Positions 37,499 to 46,540 of a stretch of DNA of 64,000 nt are shown here, piece after piece; positions within the stretch are counted from its first letter, which is position 1, and each line of letters starts with the position of its first letter. The notes beneath the pieces were generated by a model. That model searched no databases and had not been told where the DNA came from. It saw nothing but the letters and a program-made list of their open reading frames with translations. Both the position numbers and the translations under genes were made by a program. This stretch comes from Zoroaster sp. YZ-2022 (taxonomy: Eukaryota; Echinodermata; Asteroidea; Forcipulatida; Zoroasteridae). The stretch lies in assembly GCA_029582265.1 (NCBI GenBank), contig CM055834.1, forward strand, positions 682,001 through 746,000, in the 5' to 3' direction.

Positions 37499-37531
37499 GT
37501 CAGGAGCTATACACATATCCCCGGCCCGGAG

Positions 37532-37582
<51 letters not shown>

Positions 37583-37624
37583 CTGGTGGAGGGGTGGGGT
37601 ATATATATATACACATATATATAC

Positions 37625-37697
<73 letters not shown>

Positions 37698-37704
37698 TAT
37701 ACAC

Positions 37705-37772
<68 letters not shown>
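37425..37772. repeat. TA microsatellite with GC-rich islands
   Basis: About 350 bp of (TA)n with occasional CA steps, broken by two non-repeat islands at about 37498-37534 (CCCCGGCCCGGAGGG) and 37583-37600 (TGGTGGAGGGGTGGGG). The many Tyr-Ile ORFs on both strands are artefacts. Confidence 0.95.
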
Positions 37773-37775
<3 letters not shown>

Positions 37776-38844
37776 GCCAGTAGGCCAATATTGCCTTGAA
37801 GAATTATAATTAAAAATAAATTAATTTATTAAATAAAATTAATTAAATTAATAATAATAACAAAAACATTTAATGAATTTTTTTTAAATTACAAACAAAA
37901 TTATGATGATGGTACCAACATGTTCTCAACAAAAACAAATTCATGATATTTTGTTTTTGAGACGTGTACATTTTCGAGAAAGTTTTTGTGATTAATTTCC
38001 ACATTAGAATGAATAGAAATAAACGTAATGCATGGTTCATACACAACGAAATAAGCTGAAACTTTCACTTGTCGGTTTCTGTATAATCTCTTGGTTCTTG
38101 CCAAATATGGATTCATTAACAGACATTTTACCAAATGTGTTAACTGTCTCCAAACAGGTATTTTCAACGTTTAAAACTGTGAAAATGCTGGTATTTAAAT
38201 TGACTTAATTTGTCGATGAAATTCACTTGAGACCTTTCTTTGTGGGAAAGTAACGTCGATTGTGACGGTCAATTTGGCCAATCATTAAAGAGAACAATAA
38301 ATTAATTGGCGTTTTATTTATTTATTTTTTGTTATTTTTAGGCCTACTGTAGCACGCGAGTGTAATCAGGAAATAATACAATTCATCAAAGGCTGCCAAA
38401 AGTAATTAACTTTTATTGAGCTAGGTGATCTGTGCACCAGTGACCAGTCAAGTTTGATAATTTTGTACCTTCCCGTAAACAGACGTCCCATCCACTCTAA
38501 CCCCATGGCTTGCACTACACTTTCCCCAATACAACCCATTATGTACACCACTATGCGTGCTGATGTATAACACAACCACCCAATGTTAGGACTCCTAATG
38601 GAAGGTCAACCGTACCGGCCACCATCAGTCGCTGGATTTTGATGGATTAAGGGAGTAGTTGGGCTATAATGGAACTTCTGATTTAACCTATTTCTGAATG
38701 GGTTTAATTGAAAGATCGTCTCTCCCCTCCCCTTGGTCAAAGAGGAATACAACAGTAAATGTATCTCGGGTTATTAATATCTTTTGATTTAGAAAAGGAC
38801 ATTATGCAGTCTGTGTGATACTTACGGATAGCGATAGAGGATGC
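37773..38844. other. No gene recognised
   Basis: AT-rich intergenic DNA without a supported feature. Confidence 0.5.
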
Positions 38845-39250
38845 ATGATGATGAAGCAGTTCATGAGGCAGAAGGTGTCGTTGTCAGGACAACGATAGAG
38901 AATGATGATGAAGTAGTTCAGGAGGCAGAAAGGTGTCGTTGTCAGGACAACAACAGAGGATGATGATGAAGTAGTTCATGAGGCAGAATGTGTCGTTGTC
39001 AGGACAATTACAACGATATAGGATACTGATGAAGTAGTTCATGGGGCAGAAGGTGTCGTTGTTGTCAGGACAACAACAGAGGATGATGATGAAGTAGTTC
39101 ATGAGGCAGAATGTGTCGTTGTCAGGACAATTACAACGATATAGGATACTGATGAAGTAGTTCATGGGGCAGAAGGTGTCGTTGTTGTCAGGACAACGAT
39201 AGAGGATGATGATGAAGTAGTTCATGAGGCAACAGAAGGTGTCGTTGTCA
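38845..39250 (-). repeat. Tandem array, unit ~57-69 bp
   Basis: About seven copies of a unit with GATGATGAAGTAGTTCATGA, GGCAGAA(G/T)GTGTCGTTGTC and AGGACAAC. A 113-codon minus frame of MNYFIIILYRC repeats is derived from the array. Confidence 0.9.
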
Positions 39251-41146
39251 CCTAAGGGTTTCCCGATCGGGGCTCATTTTGGTAGAACATTACTTCAATC
39301 AGTATCATCTAAATCGGGATTGTAAAGTTGACATCGACCCAGTTAGCTTTAATGGGGGTGCAGGAAGACTTGAGGGGGACATAGGAGTGGGAGAGGGGAC
39401 ACTAATGATGAAGACAGATGAGGATGGGGGTTCATGATAATTATGCCAGAGCAGCAATTTTGCATGAGAAACAGGTTGGGTATAAATTAAAGAGGATGGC
39501 GAATATAGTAACGAAGATGACTTGGTGATGTAACAAAATGAGATGGAGATCTAGAACACGGTGTACCCTCCCTTAAACCGGCACATTTCCTATTTTACTA
39601 GAGGAAGGGAAAACAGATACTTCAATATTAAAGAGTTCACAAAATTGTGGCAGAAAGCATAGTTTTATAGTCATTATACATCACCAAATAAATTAATGCT
39701 GTGTCCAGTACAAATTTAATTTAGGAAGTTATGCCTAATTAACTGTGAAACCATGGTTCTGATTTAGGCCTATAATCTCAGAGCTGGTGAGCAAACATTT
39801 TTTTCTATATACACTTCCCCCATTTTGTTACTTTGACATTAGTGAAACTTTCAAAACAGTAACAAATGAATTTCACTTAGGACACAATGGCTTTAGTTAT
39901 TGTGTTTGATACCGCCTCAAAGTATGTAAGATTCCATGGCGGCTATACCATTGGCATCAAATCAGCTATTGCAAGCCGCATTTCAACCGAGGGCGCTATT
40001 TTTGTAACCAAGTGAAGTCACGTATGTATAGTATAAATAAATTGATTTTGATTGGATCATGATTGGATAGAGGGTCAAGCGCGCTCACTGAAGCCACTTG
40101 GGTTGCCAAGTTGCTACTCTCATATAAAACCACTCATTCAGGCGGGGTAGCCATAAATATGTTTGTCAAGGGAGGGGCGGCAAATTTGTTTTTTTGTTTG
40201 GTCTGTTATTCCAATTATTGTTATTTAATATAAAATAAAATGTTAACAAAAAAACCAAAGCGGTTGAGGTAAACCATTTTTTCCCAGAGAAATCGCCCAA
40301 CGATGGGCGCAGTAGGCATCAGAAATTTACTCCCGAGATAAATCATTTATGGCACAAAAATTCAAGTCTGGTTCGATGGCTTGATTTGGTGGTGGAGGCT
40401 CTATTTGGCCTACTTGCCGACTGAAATCGACATTGGGGTCACCTAGATCCCCCCATTTGGCTATACGGCTCTTTTTTAAATTAACCGCGTTCTATCCCAA
40501 AAACCAGCGCAGCGCCACCTTTTCTTTATAACACTCGTTTTGGGGTGGTTAAATATTTTCCGGAGGGATGCTGTCCACGGATTTAAGGAATTGCCACGTA
40601 AATTGAAAATGAAATAATACATTATACGTCCATCAACATTTAACTTAACGTAACAGGTTAAATAATTCGCAAGTATCTTAAAAATTATATTCAAATTTTA
40701 TGTATTTAGCATTGTTTAAAATAATAGGAGTTTATTGAAAATGAGGGCGCTGTAGCGTGAAAATGTAGCGCATCAAAAGAGGGCGCTGTTGCTAGCGTAC
40801 AAAATTAACGGCATGGGATTTTATGCGTGCTGTTGGTTCCCATTATTGCAAAAAATAGTCCGGATGGAATCTGACACTAGTGACAGTACAGGTAATATGA
40901 AATTTTTAAAAGAATGAGGTATACAGTCGCCACTTTTCTCTCTTAGGAAAGAATGTCGAACCCGGCCACCAACCGCCACTTGTGCACAATATCTAGTCAT
41001 GGGGGAATGATGTGTTTTTACATGTTTTATACTTTTAGGAAATGTCATGATGTATCGTCCATGTACGTAATTCGCCGCATTCGTGAAATGACGCACCTAC
41101 ATTTGGCTTAGCATTTCTCGGAAAACTTACAAAACTATGGCGTATT
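39251..41146. other. No gene recognised
   Basis: Intergenic. A fragment near 40935-40975 (GAATGTCGAACCCGGCC) distantly resembles the end of the 9.0-kb MITE. Confidence 0.45.
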
Positions 41147-41154
41147 ACTGGTTG

Positions 41155-42438
41155 CAGGGGCGGATTAAGAATCCATGGTGCCCTGGGCACGCCAGTGACT
41201 GGTGCCTACCTACGCGTCGCCACTAGGTGGCACTAGAAGTACACTACTGAGGTTGTTTTACACATTATTCAGTTGACAGTCTAGGCCTAGGCTACTGGAA
41301 AGAGAATGAAGAGAATGTAGGCCTTTTGATTGTTTATTAATCACACCAGTCAAGAGTGTAAGGGTCAGTCATACCACAAAAGGTCTCCACTGTAGGCTAA
41401 CTACAAACAAACTGTTGGCTAGAGAAAATACAAATGGATTCAAACTTGGACTTTAGAAATTATTACAGTTTATAACATACTTAAATGAATAAACAACAGT
41501 CCCAAGTGTCAGTTACCATCGACTTTGTCGCTCACCGTTTGTTGCTCAGCAGCCTCATCAGAGTCAGAATCACCGATAGCACTGATGGCACAGGAGCGGT
41601 CCTCCACATCCTCACGATTGCTAATGTCACTTGGTGGTTTTGCAGCAGCAGAGCTAACGTTAGCATAAGTGCTGCTGCTGCTAGTGCTGCTAACGTTAGC
41701 TAACGCATCTGTCATGTGTGTCTGTGGTGCTGGTGTTGCTGCATCCCTCTTGGTCTGGGACTGCTGTTGTGCGATAAAATTCATAAATTGGACGGATCTT
41801 CTTTAAAGCTTCTGCATTTTGTAACTCCTTTTCTTCCCTTTTTCGCTTCTTTGCGGCTCCACTCAGTTGCACTCTCTTCATTTTGCAGCTCGTTTATGGC
41901 TGGCGGCAGCATAGCAGCTCACTGTCTCGCTTCTTTCAAATCAAGTGCGGGAGCAGCATTCTTTGGTTCATTAATCCAAACATCGTTCATTCATCCAATC
42001 AAACGTTTATCAGAAATATATACAAACTAATTATAATTCGAGGGGCACCAAGCACAGAGTGCCTAGGACATAATAAATACCAAAAACAAGTTTTAATTAG
42101 GGTTATATTTTATTTTAGGGAGGACACCAAGATCACTGTTGCAGGGGTGTCACTAGGGATTTTGGGCCCCCATGACAAGACTTCACACAGGGCCCCCCCC
42201 CCCCATGAAGTATAGTGTTTAGGCTCTCTGTGGGCTCCATACAAAATAATTTGAGGGGCAGCAGGTAAAATTCCAAGGCTGGGGGGCACCAGGGGCACCA
42301 AGCAAAAAAAAAATTTTTTTTTGGAATTTTTTTTAATTTTTTTTTTTGCTTGGGGCCCCCCAGCCTTGGGGCCCTGGGCCCCCCAGCCTTGGGGCCCTGG
42401 GCAAGTGCCCAATTGCCCATATGGTTAATCCGCCACTG
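41155..42438. mobile_element. hAT transposon, non-autonomous, with 8-bp TSD
   Basis: Ends are CAGGGGCGGATTAAG and the inverted GGTTAATCCGCCACTG. The flanking octamer ACTGGTTG is identical on both sides (41147-41154 and 42439-42446). Eight-base duplications and CA..TG ends are typical of hAT elements. The 1,284-bp interior keeps an N-terminal coding fragment but no catalytic domain. GGGCCCTGGG-type repeats near the right end may be a second, nested hAT-like end. Confidence 0.9.
41509..41881 (-). pseudogene. hAT-type transposase N-terminal remnant
   Basis: Two overlapping minus frames. The first (41881-41696) begins MKRVQLSGAAKKRKREEKEL, a Lys/Arg-rich start (SGAAKRKR-type) common in hAT/ZMYM-like transposases before the TTF-type zinc finger. 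The second (41784-41509) is a Ser/Ala/Asp-rich linker. No zinc finger or RNase H-like DDE core follows, so the protein is non-functional. The call rests on the N-terminal motif and the hAT context. Confidence 0.55.
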
Positions 42439-42446
42439 ACTGGTTG

Positions 42447-43875
42447 GTTGCATAAATTTATCTAAGTAGTGCTCGTTACAGAAATAAAAATTATAGTGAA
42501 ATTGTATGATTTACTGGAAAGTTAGTGCTTGTGAAAGTGGAAAAAGTTGTTTAACCACTGATTTTACTAGATACAAATAGTAAGAGATTTACATGACCTC
42601 AATTTTTTTTCACGAACATCTGTGATTTTATTGTTGTATGCCGTCAACAAGGTGTTGTCTGTGGAAACCAAAATATATGAATGCTTTGCATTTGCAATAT
42701 TTTTTTAAAGAAATACTGATCCTCAAAATGGACACATTCCTTATACTAGAAGAAGCGAACGAAGACTACTTAATTCGTTGGTGTTTATTTCGACGGTAGT
42801 GGAAAATTATTGAGAAAATGAAACATTAATAATCATGATTATGAAAAGAAATCTTTTATTTGACAAAATGTCAACAGCATTTTTACACATTTCAAAGTTT
42901 TAAAGTACTTTTTGCAAAAATTTTAACCACCTTCCATTTTATTGGTCTTTCAAGAATATTGATTAAAAGTTTTGAGAGCTTCTCCAAATTATACCATTTT
43001 ATTTTAAAAATCGAAAACAATATTTTTATTTTCAAGATTAAACAACCATCTGGAATAAGATGAAACATGATTCAACTGTTTTTCTTCTTGGGTACATTTT
43101 CTGTGCCCCATTAACTTTAACAGTTTGGGGGTGAGTCATTATACCAACATCAATTTTTTGATGACCACAATTCTGTGCATCTCAAAAACCGGCGCTCAAG
43201 ACGTCCACGCATATGATCATGCATTGAAATTCAGCATTTTACAAGAGAATCCTTCACTGAAACAAACTGAAACACCAAACTGCTAATTTCATTTGAAAGT
43301 TACCGTCCAGTTGATTATATAACCTTAGGTGCATCATTTAGGGTAAATTTAGGTTAACTGTTAGCAGACGACAAGATGCTGGATCACGGTGCATACGTGT
43401 ACATTCTTTGCTCAAAATCTCCCAAAATGTCATTTTCAATCCTCATTTGAAAACGCTTTTCTATCCATAAGTGTGTACTTTATCATCTTTTAAAGGATAT
43501 TTGTCATATTTGGATAGAAAAGTGGCGGTTGTGTGGATGTATCCAACCGCGCACCGCCACATTTTAACCCTAACCCTCCAGGGTATTTTGGCTAGAAACC
43601 CTGCCAGACGCATCAGATTGCATCGTTTGTCAAAGTGACTTGGCTGCCCAGTGCAGCAAGATCCATCTGGTCACAAATCTCAATGCCGAACTGCCTCAGA
43701 GTCTGTGGTCACCAAATGCAGCAGGATACAACTCTGGCATTGTTCAATGGGACCAGCTCTCAATAGCCTCAGACTTGGCTGCTTATGCACTGGTGTTGAC
43801 AGTTGAATGCATCAAAGTGCACCAGATTTTTCCACCTGATGCACTGTGCTGCGTCTGGCAGGGTTAGGGTTAAGG
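42447..43875. other. No gene recognised
   Basis: AT-rich. At 43515-43560 an AAAGTGGCGGTTG / CCGCACCGCCAC pair resembles ends of the 9.0-kb MITE family. Confidence 0.5.
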
Positions 43876-44440
43876 GGTTTTTTGTAATTTTTTTTGCAAC
43901 CACTAATCAGTTAAAAAGTGATTTTTATCGATTTTTGAAGTTACAGAAAGCAAAAACTATCTTTAAAATCCACTTTTATGATTGTTTTTTTACTTTATTT
44001 CCCTTCTAAAAAAATCCTCCCCTTCAGAAAATAGAAGGATCCTATTATAGTTGCCATTGCACATGCACAATGACCGTGTTTGTCACTATGGGTGAGTTGA
44101 CAAGATCAGACTGACATGACTGAGGAAATCATCGTATACCAAAAATTCCTGATTTTTCATGAAATAAATATCCTGGAATAATTTGAAGTATATGTCCATC
44201 ATCATCCATATGTTCGCCACCTTACTGGGTAGGTAAGATTACATTATTGGTTATATTGAATGAGAAAAGTGGCGGTCGGATACGACATTTCTACCCCCCA
44301 AAATAGCCTGATTTTTCATTAAACAAATATTCTGGAAAGTATATGTCCATCATCATCTATGTTCTCCACCTTACTGAGCAGGTAAGATTACATTATTAGT
44401 TATAATGAACGAGAAAAAGTGTCGGTTGGATACGACATTC
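43876..44440 (-). mobile_element. MITE copy plus partial tandem copy
   Basis: 43876-44289 is the inverted relative of the 9007-9456 MITE, sharing its interior (AAAATCCACTTTTATGAT, TCAGACTGACATGACTGAGG) and ending GTGGCGGTCGGATACGACAT. A truncated second unit (about 44300-44440) repeats only the last ~140 bp and ends GTCGGTTGGATACGACATTC. Confidence 0.8.
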
Positions 44441-44682
44441 TTCCCATGCACACTTATGCTAAGAGGGATAAACTGGAATAAACTCACTTCATGCATAAAA
44501 TCTTTAGTCACATTTTACATTCATTTTGTTCTCAGTCTCACCTCGTCTTAATTGTTTTTAACCAAGATGTTGTGCTCATCTTCAAGTGAATGTAAAAATA
44601 CATTGGCCAAGACTTGCATATCTTCCTTGAACCCTTTACAGCTTTACAAAGTTACATCTACTAGAGTAGAAGGTATTGCGAG

Positions 44683-44781
44683 ATGGCAAGTGGGAGTAGT
44701 AAGGAAGTCAAGCAAGCCTTGAAGAATGCCAGAGATGCGATCAGATCCAAAGATTACAAAGAAGCCCTCAGACATTGCAAG
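44683..44781 (+). CDS. SKIC3: SKIC3 (TTC37) first coding exon
   Basis: SKIC3 is the tetratricopeptide scaffold of the SKI complex, which feeds RNA to the cytoplasmic exosome. The exon encodes MASGSSKEVKQALKNARDAI, then RSKDYKEALRHCK, and ends at a GTAGGC donor in phase 0. Vertebrate SKIC3 starts with a very similar SSKEVK-ALK-ARDAI-NK-YKEALKHCK, the first half-TPR. The ATG follows a GAG context. A likely acceptor (CCCTTTACAG, about 44640) upstream suggests a separate 5' UTR exon. The downstream intron carries the Polinton. Confidence 0.9.
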
Positions 44782-45138
44782 GTAGGCTTGTGGGTAAAGG
44801 AAGAGTTACATCTTTGTTTTAAAAATGTCTTTGTTTGGAGACTTGTGGAAATTTGGACAAGCAGGAGTAGCCCCCCCCAAAAAAAAACCACAAAAAAAAC
44901 CAACAGTTTTTCTGTAAAATTTTATATTGACAGTTGGGGAGGGGGTGTTCAGTCCATCAAAGGTTTTGATGGAATTTGATGGATTAAATCAGTACTGTAT
45001 ACTTGTTTAGCCCAGCCAATTTTACCTTGCTTCAGACTGGGTGTATCAATTTCATCAAAGCCCAAAAACTGCAATGCTGAATTTCCGCATGGAAATGGCA
45101 TTTGATGGAATTGTGGAAGGTACCAACACATGACAGTA

Positions 45139-45458
45139 ATAATAATAATATTATCCACCAAACTGGTGCTCAAGGCGCATTATATTATTACCCCTGCTCA
45201 TCAGGCTCATAAATCATTCCTGAAACCATCTCAGCTCCCTGGGGAGTATACAGCTCAATTGCTGCCATTACAGTGCATATAGGGCTAATCAAACACAACA
45301 ACCAACTCTGCCCTCACAGGTACACATTTACCCCTGGGTGGAGAGAAGCAATTATGGTAAAGTGTCTTGCTCAAGGACACAAGCACCATGGTCGCGGTTG
45401 GGATTCGAACCCACATAACAAAAATCCGATGCACTAAACCGCTCGACCATGGCACTCC
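45139..45458 (-). mobile_element. tRNA-derived SINE, copy B
   Basis: Minus-strand head GGAGTGCCATGGTCGAGCGG and B box GGTTCGAATCC, with the family body (CTTGAGCAAGACACTTTACC). The Polinton begins three bases beyond its 5' end, so the SINE or its edge was the target. Confidence 0.85.
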
Positions 45459-45556
45459 AGTAGTAGTATGTTAAATGTACAAGGCGGGACAAATATATAA
45501 AAACTGAGAAAAGAATCGGGAGATGTGTAAAGACGCCAAAATATTTAAATGAGGTA

Positions 45557-45584
45557 TGACGTCATGAAAGAATTTGTGACGTCA
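45557..45584. promoter_or_regulatory. Paired CRE palindromes (left TIR)
   Basis: TGACGTCA occurs at 45557-45564 and 45577-45584, 20 bp apart, about two helical turns. TGACGTCA is the consensus site for animal CREB/ATF bZIP factors. The pair lies about 70-97 bp upstream of an ATG. Function is inferred. Confidence 0.6.
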
Positions 45585-45643
45585 TAGAAAATAAAAAAAA
45601 GTGTAATAAAAAACTGAAAAAACTAAATAAGATTATCTCGGAG

Positions 45644-45652
45644 TATAATAAA
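45644..45652 (+). promoter_or_regulatory. TATAATAAA box before ATG (left TIR)
   Basis: TATAATAAA ends one base before the ATG at 45654. The same word, in the same position, precedes the genes starting at 46154 (+), 52261 (-), 57907 (-) and 61356 (-). It may be an element-specific promoter or initiator. Confidence 0.5.
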
Positions 45653-45653
45653 G

Positions 45654-45980
45654 ATGGCGACAAAATATGAAATAAAGAATAGAGTAACTGTGCCTTGCGA
45701 GTGGCTTTTAGTTGGTAAAACAGACAAGTGTTGTATACTTAGCTCCCCTAATTCGGTATATTGCAGCCGGCATAAATGGAAACTTAAATGTGGAAAAAGT
45801 ATTCCCGCTGCATGTCGTAGATGTAAAGTCGGCACAAAATCAAAGTATGGTTTATGTACAAAATGTACCAAGATATTACATGTAGTAAGTTTTGCGCAAG
45901 CTAAAGGAATATCAATACGAAAATATAATTTAGTGATGAAAGAGTTGTTAGAAAGAATTTTTTTTATAGATTATATTTAA
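45654..45980 (+). CDS. Cys-rich zinc-ribbon protein starting in the TIR
   Basis: A 108-residue basic protein. Cys54-x2-Cys57 and Cys68-x2-Cys71 form a zinc-ribbon pattern, and Cys26/27, Cys37, His40 and Cys46 may form a second site. The first seven residues, MATKYEI, are coded by the TIR and are identical to those of the clamp protein at the other end. I do not recognise the family. The small size, charge and Cys pairs suggest a nucleic-acid-binding or regulatory protein. Its last coding stretch (LVMKELLE) is repeated at the end of the polymerase gene. The frame is intact. Confidence 0.7.
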   Translation: MATKYEIKNRVTVPCEWLLVGKTDKCCILSSPNSVYCSRHKWKLKCGKSIPAACRRCKVGTKSKYGLCTKCTKILHVVSFAQAKGISIRKYNLVMKELLERIFFIDYI

Positions 45981-46153
45981 AAAAAACATACTTAAAAAAG
46001 TGAGATTTTGTTTTAAAAATATAAGTAAAAAAAAAAACCGACTTTAAAAAGTGGGTTTGTTTTAAAAATATTAGTTTAAAAAAAAAACGACTTTAAAAAG
46101 TGGGAAATTGAAACGAGAAAAAATAAAAAAATTATTATCTTGCTATATAATAA
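45981..46153 (+). repeat. Short direct repeats upstream of the SAP-like gene
   Basis: Three degenerate ~48-bp copies of TTTTAAAAATAT followed by an A tract and CGACTTTAAAAAGTGGG. The last copy lies just before the TATATAATAA of the next gene. They may be a 3' UTR or promoter region. Confidence 0.6.
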
Positions 46154-46537
46154 ATGGAGATGAATGAAGAAAGAAGAAGAAGATATTTATCAAAATGGAC
46201 ATTGCCAGAATTGAAAGAGTTTGCGCGCAGACCAGAGCACTTTGGTAAAATTACTTTTGCAATAAGGAGGAGGGGTAAAATTACTAAACGCGCATATTAT
46301 GAAGGTATAAAAGATTATATACGGTGGCATAAACCAACGCCGTTGTCTCAATTAAACTTGGCTCAACTTAGAGAGCGTATAGATGCTGAAAATATACCAC
46401 TACCAGTACGCGGTGCGGGTAGAAGGAACAAGTTGTTAAAAAAAGATTTAGTAGGTGCTTATAAAAGGTTTCACGGTCAAGAAGAAGAGTTGAAATTTAA
46501 AACGTTAATTAACGGTGGAAGATATTTACGAGAATGA
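46154..46537 (+). CDS. Small basic SAP-like protein
   Basis: 127 residues, rich in Arg and Lys. The C-terminal part (LAQLRERIDAENIPLPVRGA, then GRRNKLLKKDLVGAYKRF) fits the SAP/HeH helix-extended-helix pattern of DNA-binding proteins. The N-terminal part (LPELKEFARR, then RRRGKITKRAYYEGIKDYI) looks like a second, looser copy. Its stop lies three bases before the polymerase ATG, so the two may be read from one transcript. A DNA-binding role next to the polymerase is inference. The frame is intact and starts directly at a TATAATAAATG. Confidence 0.65.
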   Translation: MEMNEERRRRYLSKWTLPELKEFARRPEHFGKITFAIRRRGKITKRAYYEGIKDYIRWHKPTPLSQLNLAQLRERIDAENIPLPVRGAGRRNKLLKKDLVGAYKRFHGQEEELKFKTLINGGRYLRE

Positions 46538-46540
46538 AGA

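Larger units (their letters stand above)
45462..45675 (+). repeat. Polinton left terminal inverted repeat
   Basis: 214 bp, matched by 61335-61548 in reverse with two substitutions. It contains two TGACGTCA palindromes, a TATAATAAA box and the first 22 nt of a coding region. Confidence 0.95.

Noticed and set aside
37352..37809. Tyr-Ile ORFs up to 140 codons
   Set aside because: (TA)n microsatellite translation.
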